Source of the DNA: Polydactylus sextarius
Taxonomy: Eukaryota; Chordata; Actinopteri; Polynemidae
Direction of reading: 5' to 3'
DNA length: 64,000 bases
Assembly: GCA_016801845.1 (NCBI GenBank)
Contig: CM028918.1
Span: forward strand, 18,164,001-18,228,000
Shown here: one piece after another, positions 11,996-21,975 of the stretch
How positions within the stretch are numbered: position 1 is the first letter of the stretch
Layout of the letters: each line of letters starts with the position of its first letter
The notes under the pieces: model-generated
What the model was told of the DNA's origin: nothing
Databases searched by the model: none
Seen by the model: only the letters and a program-made list of their open reading frames with translations
Translations under genes and position numbers: made by a program

Positions 11996-12064
11996 CCAGG
12001 CTTCACTGTTGGTCTTCTTGATGTAGCTGATGGAGGCGTAGGAAACACCATCCTCAGGATCAGC
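11996..12064 (-). CDS. Receptor exon 7: first ITIM
   Basis: The exon has 69 nt, phase 0 to 0, with acceptor CACTGTGTAG and donor CTGG|GTAAGC. It encodes ADPEDGVSYASISYIKKTNS and three more residues. VSYASI matches the ITIM consensus (S/I/V/L)xYxx(I/V/L), and a second tyrosine follows in SYIKK. Confidence 0.85.
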
Positions 12065-12336
12065 CTACACAGTGAGGACAGCATAATAACTGCTCAGTGA
12101 CACGTGGACTTACAGTAAACTGACTCACTCCTGGTGTCCTGTTTAATTAACTGTGTCACATCACATTCATTCTCATCACTTCACTTTTCTTATCGATTCT
12201 TGTTCAGTGCAGCTGCATAATCTTCATTTTCTTTTCTAGAATCACTGTGTGTCTCTTACACTTGCAATATGTTGTCGTAGACAAACACAGATAACAGTGA
12301 GTGTAACTTAGTACTGGATGTAGTGTGTGATCTTAC

Positions 12337-12393
12337 CGTGTCCTGACTGGTTCCTGGACCAGACTGGGTGTCTGCCGAGTTTAATCTCTGTCT
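12337..12393 (-). CDS. Receptor exon 6: cytoplasmic tail
   Basis: The exon has 57 nt, phase 0 to 0, with acceptor TTTGTCCAG and donor CACG|GTAAGA. It encodes 19 residues, among them LNSADTQSGPGTSQDT. No tyrosine motif is present; it is a polar linker ahead of the ITIM exons. Confidence 0.78.
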
Positions 12394-12718
12394 CTGGACA
12401 AACACAGTCTAGTTATGGTTCATATTTCCATAAACAAGAGACACACTTTATGATTTTAGAAATTTTACTTTGTAAAGATCATTAGTTCATTAGTGTAGCT
12501 TTATTTTAAGATATCTGTCTGTCCCATCTGTGAAAGTGAACTCACTGATCAGCCTGTTTTTCAAATGATCAACTTATCATATTACTTTGTCTTTTGCATC
12601 AACTCAGTGAATCCTTCCACCTACAGAAACACACTAAGATGTGATGGAGAAATACCTGCTTTACTCTGTAAGTGTCATAACTGTATAAACATTTTAATGA
12701 TTCAGTTTTAAAACTCAC

Positions 12719-12747
12719 AGTTTTCTCATCTGTTTCTGTTTTGTTTC
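12719..12747 (-). CDS. Receptor exon 5: small cytoplasmic exon
   Basis: The exon has 29 nt, with acceptor TCTTTTTAG and donor AACT|GTGAGT. It encodes GNKTETDEKT and changes the splice phase from 1 to 0. Short cytoplasmic micro-exons of this kind are usual in fish Ig receptors. It is supported by phase fit on both sides. Confidence 0.75.
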
Positions 12748-12844
12748 CTAAAAAGACCAAAGACAAAGTTTCATGTTAAAATCCACAATAAAAATCCATC
12801 TTGTTTTATAAAACGTTAAAAGTTTCATGTGTGAACTTTCTCAC

Positions 12845-12931
12845 CTTTAGTTCTCTTCGATCTGATGACAACCACAACAGTTATTAAGAGTGCTGCTGAA
12901 GTCACAGCTACAACAACGTAAAACCACCAAC
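12845..12931 (-). CDS. Receptor exon 4: transmembrane segment
   Basis: The exon has 87 nt, phase 1 to 1, with acceptor ATTTCTTTCCAG and donor AAAG|GTGAG. It encodes WWFYVVVAVTSAALLITVVV followed by VIRSKRTK, a hydrophobic helix of about 21 residues with a basic stop-transfer sequence. There is no charged residue inside the helix, so coupling to an activating adaptor such as DAP12 is not predicted; this fits an ITIM receptor. Confidence 0.88.
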
Positions 12932-12995
12932 CTGGAAAGAAATTAAAAAATTAAAATTATTTTGTTAATGAAGTAAATAATTAAAATAAATAAAG

Positions 12996-12998
<3 letters not shown>

Positions 12999-13031
<33 letters not shown>
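12999..13031. repeat. (AT)n microsatellite in receptor intron
   Basis: About 16 AT units lie in the intron between the second Ig domain exon and the membrane exon. Confidence 0.95.
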
Positions 13032-13034
<3 letters not shown>

Positions 13035-13053
13035 TACATTACATTTTATTATA

Positions 13054-13217
13054 TCAGTAGTCTTTGTCTGATTTATTTGTTTTGCTCTTCACTACTCTGA
13101 GGTGCTTGTTCAGTGTTAAACATGAAAAATCATTTTTATCTAAAGTGTTTTTCATTTTGAAAGAGACAACAGTCCTGTTTTTTGGTTTTGTTGTTGTTGT
13201 TGTTTTTGTTGTTTGAC
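13054..13217 (-). CDS. Candidate optional stalk exon, or soluble-form end
   Basis: Inside the intron between the second Ig domain and the membrane exon there is a good acceptor (TTATTTGTGCAG) in the right phase. After it comes an open frame that starts Q-T-T-K-T-T-T-T-T-K-P-K, the Thr/Lys/Pro-rich composition of membrane-proximal stalks. The frame runs on to a TGA at 13056-13054. The only phase-compatible donor seen (T|GTTTAA, in the TGT codon) is weak. The segment could be an optional stalk, a decayed stalk exon, or a terminal exon that skips the membrane helix and gives a soluble protein. Its use is an inference. Confidence 0.4.
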
Positions 13218-13355
13218 CTGCACAAATAAAATTATGAATTAACATTTACAGGCAAGAAATAGAAAATAATGACATTCATCATAAATATATAAAATAAAGT
13301 AGTTTGTGAGTCATATCAGTTGAAGGTGATAATAAACAACTCATCATATTCTCAC

Positions 13356-13631
13356 CTGAGGATGAAACACTGAAGTTAAACAGCTGAACTTTGTTGTTGT
13401 AACGATTAGTCACTTTACACTGAAATAACTGATGATTCTTTGGTTTGTGTTTGAGATAAGAGGTGGGAAATGTGACAGTGACTGAGCAGTCAGACTGTGA
13501 CGTCTTCATGTCTGTGTTATCTTCATCCACATCTTTACCCTCATACACCCACTTCACTGTGTGTATACAGTGTTCATAAACCAACACAGAGCAGGACAAC
13601 ATCACCTTGTCATCAAGCTGCTGTTCAGTCA
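13356..13631 (-). CDS. Receptor exon 3: second (C-like) Ig domain
   Basis: The exon has 276 nt, phase 1 to 1, with acceptor TTTTCACCAG and donor CTCAG|GTGAG. It encodes about 92 residues with the Ig core: Cys 138 (VMLSC), Trp 152 (TVKWVYEG) and Cys 196 (LFQCKVT). Cys 146 and Cys 173 are placed for a second bond. The intron before it is only 126 nt. The domain lies membrane-proximal to the V-like domain. Confidence 0.88.
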
Positions 13632-13757
13632 CTGGTGAAAATGGAGACAACAAGAGTAACATTAACTTCATCACTGTGATCATCATTATTGTCATGTTTC
13701 ACTAATTTGTTCTAACAAGTCAGTTTGAACTGAAAACATTATGATGTAAATACTCAC

Positions 13758-14069
13758 TGGTAACAACAGACAGATAAACCTCAGTGTCTGAATGTTGTCG
13801 TCCTGATTTATCAAACTGTCTGCAGGTGTAAAGTCCAACATCCTCATCTGTGACCTTCTTTATAACCAGAGAACATTTCTCTGTAACACTCAGTCTGTCT
13901 GATTTAGATTTGGCTTCTTCAGTGATCTTCCTACATCTGAATAGATTTACTGTGACTCTTGATTGACTGAAGAGCCAGTCAGTTCCATCACATTGATCCT
14001 TTTCACAAGTTAAAGTGACGTCATCACCACCTCTGACAGTAGTATAGGATAAATTTCACCCAGTCAGTG
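13758..14069 (-). CDS. Receptor exon 2: V-like Ig domain with premature TGA
   Basis: The acceptor is TTTTTCACAG and the donor ACCA|GTGAGT; 312 nt, phase 1 to 1. The domain has the B-strand cysteine in VTLTC (42), Trp in DWLF (52) and the F-strand signature DEDVGLYTC (Cys 103), which is the canonical V-set disulphide and Asp-x-Gly-x-Tyr-x-Cys motif. Extra cysteines at 47, 66 and 86 suggest a second disulphide, as in several teleost V-type receptors. The fifth codon (14058-14056) is TGA, between GGG and AAT. No other acceptor nearby keeps frame: the next AG (GTCAG) enters the domain out of phase. The frame after the TGA is open to the end of the exon. Confidence 0.85.
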
Positions 14070-15409
14070 CTGTGAAAAAGATGAGAGAGAAACATGAAAC
14101 ATGAGTTGAAATATAAATATGACAAATATGACACCAGTTATTTCCTGTTGACAACTTGTATGAGGATCATTTTAGAAATCTATGAATTTGTTTCTAAGAG
14201 TTGATGAAACTAAACAGATGAAAATCAAATAATATGTTTTCTGCCTTAGTTAAATAGAAGTTAGTAAATGTTAGTATGTAATAATGTAATATTAGTAACA
14301 TCAATAAAGTTATGTGTTGTAATGTTTCTGTTATTTCTGTCTGTTACATGTGTCGTTAACTGTTACCTGAAAAGTCAATATCAGAAATAAAAACATTTGA
14401 ATCCTCTTTGAGTTTTTTCTGTCTCTTTTTAGCTATTAACTGTCAGAGTCTCTCAATTGATTTTGGGTTGGTTGAATTTTGACATTTTCTGAGACCTGTG
14501 ATGTATTGTAATCACAACTAGGATTTAAATCACTAATCATAACGTCTTCTTAGAAAATAACAATGTGTCCCCAAACATCTGATACATAAACTGCAACTTC
14601 AGTAACTCACTTCAACCACTTGGAAATAAAAAGACTTTCTGACAGATGGTTAGTCACAAGTACAACACCACACACTACAACTTATCATGAGTATTTACTT
14701 CCTCTGCTGCAGTTAATGAACACAACCACAGTTGAGTTGATGTGAATGAAGTGCTGCTAAATGAGAGCAGATATTGGTAACTAGTAACTAATATCTTGAT
14801 GTCTTGTGTATAATAGTAACATCTTTGTTTTTGTCAGGAGGGAGGTTGGTCTGTAAATGCATCTAAACCTGTTTTAATCCTAAATATCCTTCTAACCAAA
14901 CAGTTCTTCTCATGTCTAACTCCACACTAACATGTCTCATGGTTGTGAGCTGCAAACTTCAGTCACTTTCCACACACTCATGTTGGAAGAGGTGAAGTTT
15001 TAAATTCTTTATGCCTGCTCAATGTGTTAAAATGCATGAGAATGATTGAGATGTGGATACAGTGATCCACAAATTAAAAGCAACATGTGACATGGGTGTA
15101 AATTAGAGAACAAAGGACCCTTGGTCCTCTTACTCCTGGTGTTGTTTGGAATAATGGCTGAAGTGAACTACTCACCTTCCCACACGACAAAAAGTAAGAT
15201 ATTATTATTTAGAGATGAGTTTAAGTTATAATAACAAAGTTTGTGTCACTAAAGGACAGAAAAACTTTGACACTGACACAAGATCACCCTATGAGTTGAT
15301 TTGTTCCTTAATATGTTTTTGGTTAATAACAAATCAATAATAGTCACAGTAATAGTAAAGTCATCATTTGTAAGGATCCTGTCATTTATATTTGCATATT
15401 TGTTCTTAC
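14070..15409 (-). other. Receptor intron 1
   Basis: This 1.34 kb intron lies between the signal peptide exon and the V-like exon. It is AT-rich. No further Ig exon, repeat of known type or regulatory site could be supported in it. Confidence 0.7.
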
Positions 15410-15470
15410 CTGTAAAGTGAAGCAGCAGCATCATGAATGAAAACATTTGAATCCATCTGAATTCAACCAT
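15410..15470 (-). CDS. Receptor exon 1: signal peptide
   Basis: The exon starts at the ATG read as MVEFRWIQMF and continues with a hydrophobic core (SFMMLLLHFT), a typical signal peptide of 20 residues. The donor is CAG|GTAAGA, phase 1. An upstream in-frame ATG at 15518 would add 16 polar residues (TDRGRETT and similar) before the hydrophobic core, so the ATG at 15470 is the better start. Intron 1, of about 1.34 kb, follows. Confidence 0.85.
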
Positions 15471-15535
15471 TGTTGTTTCTCTGCCTCTGTCTGTCTGCTT
15501 CACACCCTCAAATGTCACAGTGTCAACTGTAGAGG

Positions 15536-15583
15536 TACATAAAATACTTCTTGTTATTAGTGTGATGTTACTGCCTCTTCCTC
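15536..15583 (-). promoter_or_regulatory. Possible core promoter of the receptor gene
   Basis: On the minus strand a TATA-like GTATTTTATG (15547-15538) lies about 70 nt upstream of the ATG. A purine-rich GAGGAAGAGGCAG (15583-15571), of the Ets/PU.1 type common at myeloid genes, lies just above it. The motifs are short, so this is suggestive only. Confidence 0.3.
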
Positions 15584-15606
15584 ATTTTATCTTTTTTTTC
15601 TTTCAG

Positions 15607-15622
15607 TTTTTTTTTTTTTCTG

Positions 15623-15668
<46 letters not shown>
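15607..15668. repeat. Compound (T)n-(TC)n-(AC)n microsatellite
   Basis: A poly-T run, about 13 TC units and about 10 AC units are fused in one tract directly upstream of the receptor promoter region. Confidence 0.95.
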
Positions 15669-15675
15669 GGTATAA

Positions 15676-15785
15676 CTTCAACATCTTACTCATGGATACT
15701 TTCACATTTTCACATGGAGGAGCTGGGGATCAAACCCAAACCCTGTGATTAGTGGACAACCCACTCTATGTCCTCAGCCGCAGCT
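15676..15785 (-). mobile_element. tRNA-related SINE remnant
   Basis: On the minus strand it reads gtccactaatcacagggttt, 'gggtttgatccccagctcc' (B-box-like), and then a stretch ending in gtatccatgagtaagatgtt. It is the same family type as the copy at 3.7 kb and lies next to the compound microsatellite. Confidence 0.55.
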
Positions 15786-16143
15786 GCCTGTATATGTAGT
15801 TTCATTTCTAAAAAAGGCAGGGTAATTTTCTGAAATGACTAAACAGGTTCACTCTGCTTTATTTCAACTTATTTTTGAGTGAATGAAACACTTTTATTAA
15901 CAGCAAAGGGGTCACTGGGGTGGTGTGGTGGCAGCCAAAGTTCAAGTCACCCAAGAATAAATAAACATGTCTAACATCACTATGAAGTTTTGATCGACCC
16001 AGCTCTTTCCCAGAATTTTGCAAAGAGTATCTGAATGCAAGTTATAATAATTTAATAATGCTATTGTGAGAGGATATTGGACTGCAATCAACGTCAGGGT
16101 CAACATATTTGTATCTTATAAAAGGTTTGTAGGGGGAATAGAC

Positions 16144-16802
16144 TAGTGATGTGATGTTCACGAACGAGCTGGCTCTAAGAGCTGATTCTTTGTCGCGAAC
16201 GTGAAGAGCCGACTCCTGTTGGGGAGAGCCACATCTTTAGCTCTGCTCCATGCAGGCAGGGGTGGGACTTTATTTTGATGGGCACACCATGCGGCCAATC
16301 ACATGCGAGGACAGACTAGGATCATACCGTCAAGTGAAAAAAGGAAAGGAGACAGACGCTCCAAAAACAGAAAATGTAGTGGTACAGGCCAGGTACACAG
16401 AGAGACAGGGGAGACTGATTTAATTATGAGGATTTTGAGAAAAATTCAAATTAAGTGAAAAGCGAAAGGAAGCAGCGTCTGGGTACATTTCAAAAATCAG
16501 AGACAGCAAGGCAGAGTGCAGAATTTACACATTGAAAATATCTAATATAATGTTGAGTTTATCTATTTGATTTGTTTGCTGTGGTTCTGTTTTTTTTAAA
16601 CTAAAATGCATAAAAAATAAGGCTTTTATGAAAACACTGAATGAAAAATTGCTTACCAACACAAAAACCATTCATAATTGCTAAAATAGAAGGCTGGAGT
16701 GATACTAAATGAATAGTCATTTGGGAGCCGTAAGAGCCGGCTCTTCAAAGCGAGCCAAGCGAAAAGAGACAAATCTTTGAAGAGCTGGACTTCCCATCAC
16801 TA
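16144..16802. mobile_element. Non-autonomous hAT element (MITE) with target duplication
   Basis: The left end tagtgatgtgatgttc and the reverse complement of the right end (tagtgatgggaagtcc) match at 13 of 16 positions. Further inside, both ends hold 'agagccggctct'-type blocks, as in a common fish hAT MITE. The flanks 16136-16143 (gaatagac) and 16803-16810 (gaatggac) form an 8-bp duplication with one mismatch, the size made by hAT transposases. The element is 659 bp with no transposase frame. It sits upstream of the receptor gene. Confidence 0.8.
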
Positions 16803-17381
16803 GAATGGACCAAATCCCAGCTGACTGGCAGTGAGGGCATGGTACAATCTGGACAGATCACAGTCTATCACAGGTCTGACACACAGAGACAAGCAGACAT
16901 TCAGAGTTTAGTTCTATGAAGAAATACTTCCTGAGACAGTTGCAGGAAGGTTCAAGGTTAATAATTATAATAATGTCTACAAAATTTGCCTCTTGCTTTG
17001 ATAGGTTGCTTAAAAACACATCATAGTAAAACACAATACCCACAACATGAATAAGACAACATGCACAGTACAAACAATAATAATACGCACAGTCCCTGTT
17101 TTGGTGTTGAATATGAAAGACTTGTTTTTAGTTGCTGCAGTTCTACAGTGTCTTCCTTGGGGCAGTTTTATGAATTCTTTTTCATGTGCCGTTTCTTGTC
17201 TTTATACCTGAGCTGATTTGAATATAGACTAATATTTTATTGATAGACCTTGTGGCAGAAATCATTCTTCAGATTTCAGCATAGTTTGGAAACAATAGAG
17301 CAGCATGGCAAAATTGGTTGGACTTATTCGTGAGGATAATTTCATAATATTTAATGCTGCTGCAACAACAGTGGAAAAAAG

Positions 17382-17404
17382 AGTTTTTTTTTTTTTTTTT
17401 TTTT
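17382..17404. repeat. Poly-T run
   Basis: This is an uninterrupted T run of more than 20 bases. No SINE body is attached that could be recognised. Confidence 0.9.
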
Positions 17405-17546
17405 AAAGGAACACGGAATTTTAAAAAATATAAACCTCCAAACTAATCAAAAACAACTAAATCACATCAGTGATATCTGATAATCCACAGGGGAAGACTA
17501 CAATATATAGTCGAAAGAAATGAAACAACAAATGAACAAATGTCCT

Positions 17547-17832
17547 CGGGGCAACATGGTGATGCAGTGGTTACAGTTGTCACCTCACAGCAAGAGAATT
17601 CTGGGTTCAATCCCAGGGTCTTCTTGGAGTTTGCATGTTCTCCTTGTGTCTGTGTGGGTTTCCTCTGGGTGGTCGGGTTTCCGTCCCAAAAATCCAAAAA
17701 CATGCAATTGGGGATAGGTTAATCGATCACTCTAAATTGCCCATAGGTGTGAGTGTGGATGGTCGTCTGTTTTTGTTAGCCCTAGTAGCCCTGCAATAAA
17801 ATGGTGACCCGTCCAGAGTATACCCTGCTGGG
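17547..17832 (+). mobile_element. Dispersed SINE-like repeat (tRNA-like head)
   Basis: It starts with 'ggtgatgcagtggtta' (A-box-like) and has 'ctgggttcaatccc' (B-box-like) 45 bases later. The conserved body follows: gagtttgcatgttctccttg, tgggtttcctctgggtg, aaaaacatgcaattg, aaattgcccataggtgtgag and gacccgtccag. It is one of the most abundant repeat patterns of teleost genomes. Another copy lies on the other strand at 60.7-61.06 kb. Confidence 0.75.
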
Positions 17833-18309
17833 ATAGTCTCATGGATCATATATCAAGTGACATAGTTTCATACCTGTATAAAATGCTCAGCTGGTGCTAA
17901 CCACCCTATTGTTAGCTAATATACAGGTTACATGGCAATTGCAGCCTCAAAGAGCTTGGTGGTGCAGAAAATGTCTGAAACAATAGCTCTATCTAAAGAT
18001 TCAAGCTCCATATCAACTATGCAACAAGTCTGACTGATTGGGGCAACTTCTGATCAAGTTTCACAAAATAAAAAAGCAGGAGTAAAAGCAGGATGCAGAG
18101 ACTTATGTGTTCACCTTTAGGCTGGAGTGACAGGCTTTGAAACCATATGCAAACATGATCATGTGACATGTAATCATATCATATCCATACAAAGAATTAT
18201 TATCAGGACAGAAACAAATGCAATATAGTGCAATTACTATTGCATCAACTTCCATTCTATCATATCACTTTTATGGTCCTCCCTTGCACATCAAAGTCTC
18301 TAAAAACAA

Positions 18310-18985
18310 GTAACATGCAGTGTGGTGTTATCGCTCCATCACTGACCTTTGCAACTGCAAACCGACACAAAAGTAATGTTCTGAATGAGAAAACAGGCGC
18401 TTGCTTTGTTCCTCGATTGTCAAGTGGCAGGAGAAGAGCTTTTTGGCCATGAGTTGAAATAGATGCAAACTGAGAATACTCAATGTGTCAGTGCTGACAA
18501 CAAAGCAGTGGCTGCCCCCGCTCTCCTTCAGCTCACCTCAAGGGGAGAGAGACGGAGGAAGCTGTCAATGAGTGAGTGGTGTCCTTTGCCTCTGCAGTAG
18601 TTATTTTATGACCACGTTGACAGTTTGACTGCCCTCCCCCTTCCCCCCGTATACAGCCTTTCTTGTTGTCTTTAATCAGCCCTTCACCCCCCCAGTCACT
18701 GTCAGAGAGTCTGCCAGGATGCCTTGTGCTCTGAGCAGCACTACAGAGGCCATTCTTGGCAATGACCTCTCCGTCTCATCCCCTTCGCTCGGAAAACTGC
18801 AGCCTTTCATTCTGCTCTCTGAAGACCTGCCACTTGTTAGCACCACATGGCTAACGACGCACAACACAGTGACAAAATACCCCTCCTCCACAATGCTGAT
18901 CACACTCAATACCTCTAGAGATAGCAAGTGCACTGTGCTTTTTCGCCTTGATGGCCATCTTAATTATTGCTTATTTGAGTGAAAT
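18310..18985. other. Complex repeat-poor block, possible non-coding element
   Basis: The block is rich in mixed, non-repetitive sequence between two repeat-rich stretches. Open frames of 74-87 codons occur on both strands, but none is recognised. The region around 18480-18640 is richer in GC. Confidence 0.25.
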
Positions 18986-19194
18986 TGGGGCTGTAGCCAG
19001 AGCAGTCCTGATAAACTCAAAGTCCACAGAGCTAGAGAAGCAAACTGACTGAACCTGATATTTATTTTTGAAAGAAAATATTTTGAATCTTGTGTAACAT
19101 AGTGTTTTTATTTAACACTTAACACAGTTTTATTTATTGATGAAAAAAATCGTCCTTAACTATTTAAAAAAGTGATTTTTTGCTTATATATAAT

Positions 19195-19450
19195 GGTACT
19201 GTGAAGTATCTTAGCCGCTCTTGGGACTAAGTTTGCCTGGATAGAGACCTCAGATGTTGTACCAAAGATCTGCTGGATCCACTCTCCCAGTTTATAGCGC
19301 CCAGCGCTCCGATAAACACAGACACCACTGTTTTCACTTTTGCTCCACATCTTCTGCAGCTCCTCTTTCGCCCCATTGTATTTCTCAAGCTCCTCATGCT
19401 CCCTTCTTCCTGATTGGTTGGTGTCTCTCAGAAAATACTACATCTATCGC
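19195..19450 (-). mobile_element. Non-LTR retrotransposon remnant (C-terminal region)
   Basis: On the minus strand it encodes 'gaaatacaatggggcgaaag', then after a frameshift KLGEWIQQIFGTTSEVSI and RAAKILHS. This matches the conserved C-terminus found after the reverse transcriptase in a common fish LINE group ('GALG...L..W...I..TTS...Q'). It is short and frameshifted. Confidence 0.55.
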
Positions 19451-20314
19451 CACTGGCATCTTCTGATATTCTGATCTTATGATGACACTATGTTTGGTTG
19501 ATTAGCCATTACCTGATAACTTACCTGGATAAATGTCATAATGTGTTACAATGGACGAGTACCGACCTGAGCAATGGTGTTTGAATTGATTCAAGTAAAT
19601 ATAATTTGGCTCAAATGAATCAATTCATAATGTTTATTTTCAAATATAAATGTTGATCTGTTGATTGAGAGAAAATGTTACTGAGTATTTGTACCAAATT
19701 TATCCCAAAGCATCTAGTAGATGTCAAAACCCTTTCACTGGATAAGTGAAAACTTTGGTCAGCTGTTGTGGAAAATGTCAGGAAATATTAAAAACCAATG
19801 GGCTCTATCCTCCAGGGACAATGAATATCCAGAGTAAGAGTTTAATTTGTGCTGCTAATAATCTATTATTTCATTTTTTGGTTTTGACCTGTCACTTGTT
19901 AGAACCTGCTGGAACTTGATGCAGGATTTATTAGTCTGATCTGAGACTAGATTTCAGATTCTATGGCCAAGACACAATAACATTCCCCACATCTAGAAAT
20001 CTTTCCTATGAAAACTGTTGATGGTTTTATGGACTGTGTTGTACATGGAATTATCCAAAGTAAGTGGAACTTTTGATGGTCTTCAGTGCCTACAATGACT
20101 ACAAACATATTCCAATTCACTTCAACTAACCTCCCTTGCTGGAGTAGTATTTGTATTTATCTTGTATTTATCTTAACCAGGATTTGATTTGAAAACAAAA
20201 ATCCTTCCCGTTTTACCATGTGAATCATCTCATTTTGATCACGCAAATCACTATGCCAGATCAATGTTCTATTTTAACTATCTGCAAACAAACAGTAGAT
20301 ACAGTAATTAGACA

Positions 20315-20425
20315 GACCCGGTGGCAAACTGGCCATCTGGAGTAGTGGGAGTTTTCCCGGCGGGCTGGTGGACCTATGGGCCAGCGATGAGTCTAGTAAC
20401 GCCAATGAGATAAAAGTCCCATGCT
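20315..20425 (+). repeat. Dispersed DNA-transposon-like repeat
   Basis: The stretch ggtggcaaactggccatctg followed by gagttttcccggcgggctgg and tggacctatgggccagcgat matches a repeat pattern common to many fish genomes. The boundaries and the class are not clear from this copy. Confidence 0.45.
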
Positions 20426-20939
20426 GTTTGCAGTGGGTTGGCCAGCTGGCTTCACAGAGGCACGCTTGTATGGGGGGTCAAAAGTTTATTATATCTCAGG
20501 AGTCTGTCTTTACTTCATATTCTGAGCCATTAACAGGCACATAACGGCTCTGCTGTGCAATAACTGCAGCTGAACTAATCTTGCTGATGAACATGGAAGC
20601 ACAGGTGAACAGGAAAACAAAAGTAAGGCTGATGGACTAGTTGGAAACAGGCCAAATGCCACAGATTGATTAATTTTATTTTGTGAGATTAGGACTCATA
20701 GGGCAACCATGTGCTCCATGTTTTAACTTTTGTGGGCTCCTGCCTAAAGACTCGATTATGATTGGGCATCGTGAAATTGTGACAAATGACATTTTGGCGA
20801 TTGAGACATCAAAAGGTATTTTTGGTATTTTTCCAAAACAAGGATTTTACATAACCAAGATCATGAGTTAGAGTAAATCCCTGCGCTTTTTTAGTGCACT
20901 GGTCAGTTTTGACGTGTCACATTCTGTAAAAAAACTTAA

Positions 20940-21474
20940 AGGTGACAAACAATCAAATATCGTATTTCCCTCATCTTTGTTGAAGAACGGTCATCCACCC
21001 ACATTCAGGAACATGTGAAAAGTGCTTGAAATTCTCCTTTTCATCTCCTTTTCATAGAAATTCTTCTTTTAGAAATGTCTCTAGAAAATGGGCCAATTTC
21101 AAAAAAGGTTCTTTGTGACGTAAAATTTACCTCACTCCCCCCTCTCTGATTCCATTCCCTCCCCTTCAAAGGTGATTAGCTGTAAAAAATTGGTCTGTCC
21201 ATGTTCGGAAGCCGGCAAAGTTACATTCATCTGAGTGACAGTGAAGGCAGCCAATCAGTGTCAAGTGCTCCCTTTTTTTAATGAGGTTGCCAGTTAAGCC
21301 TGGAAAGATGCCAAATAAGTACGAAACCATATGTTTAAACCCCCCCACCCTAAAATATCTTTCTGAGAGAGTTTTTTAGGCTCCTGAGGCATTACACATC
21401 CAACTTACATTTTATTGTGTATGTCACATCACAGAACAAGGATCAAAACCCTGTTCAACCATTCTCTGTCACCT
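20940..21474. mobile_element. TTAA-flanked MITE (piggyBac-type candidate)
   Basis: The element begins aggtgacaaacaatca and ends (reverse complement) aggtgacagagaatgg, giving terminal inverted repeats of about 16 bp with 12 matches. It is directly flanked on both sides by TTAA (20936-20939 and 21475-21478), the target duplication made by piggyBac transposases. It is 535 bp with no transposase frame. An antisense fragment of the same family lies at 38.9-39.04 kb. Confidence 0.7.
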
Positions 21475-21479
21475 TTAAG

Positions 21480-21931
21480 AAATTAATTGATTTCCAATGT
21501 CAAAACTTTCCATTTGTTGGGTTTTTGAGATCTTTCAGATCTGTAGACAGGTGCCACTCTTTGTTTATTTTCTCTTCAAACTATAACTGAAATGTCCTTT
21601 ACAAAGATGTAATCAATGGACTGGCATCGACACATCCAAACATCTAGAGAAATGGGTAGAAAAAAATAAGACTGGACATTTAAAGCTCCACTCCCAAACA
21701 GCTGGACTTACAGTATGTGGTGCAGTTTGCAGAGCAGTGCTGCGTGCTATGAATAAATAATGGTCCTGCTGGTGCCAACAGCAGGCATTTCTTAATTTGA
21801 GCAGGTTTTTCAACTCTCTGTTCAACATAGATTTTTTAAAGATATCACACCATGAAAATATAAAGTGGAGGATGGATCTACTTGCAATATCCTGTCTTGA
21901 ATTACCTTTAGTACAGGTTCAAAAACCACAG

Positions 21932-21975
<44 letters not shown>

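Larger units (their letters stand above)
11562..15470 (-). pseudogene. Ig-superfamily ITIM receptor locus, eight coding exons, interrupted by one in-frame TGA
   Basis: Eight exons (15470-15410, 14069-13758, 13631-13356, 12931-12845, 12747-12719, 12393-12337, 12064-11996, 11699-11562) join with consistent phases (1,1,1,1,0,0,0) and GT-AG ends into 343 codons including the stop. The layout is signal peptide (1-20), V-like Ig domain (about 26-124), second Ig domain (125-216), transmembrane helix (about 218-239), basic anchor RSKRTK and a cytoplasmic tail with VSYASI (281-286), VTYSTV (308-313) and NMYASV (329-334). Receptors of this layout, known from many percomorph genomes but mostly unnamed, are expected to recruit SH2 phosphatases at the leukocyte membrane. 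Codon 25 is TGA (14058-14056), so the written allele stops just after the signal peptide. All other exons stay open, and the Ig cysteines, the Trp residues and the splice sites are kept, so the lesion is young, allelic or a sequencing error. The domain calls are seen directly, the family is known by pattern, and the pseudogene status is inferred. The ligand is unknown. Confidence 0.8.

Noticed and set aside
12999..13031. CRISPR or other array
   Set aside because: It is a simple (AT)n microsatellite. No array of spaced repeats was seen anywhere, and the window is eukaryotic.
14056..14058. TGA read as selenocysteine
   Set aside because: Ig receptors of this type are not selenoproteins, no SECIS-like structure was looked for with success, and the position is a surface strand of a V domain.
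17547..17600. A functional tRNA gene
   Set aside because: A- and B-box-like motifs are present, but no cloverleaf can be closed and the sequence continues as a dispersed repeat.
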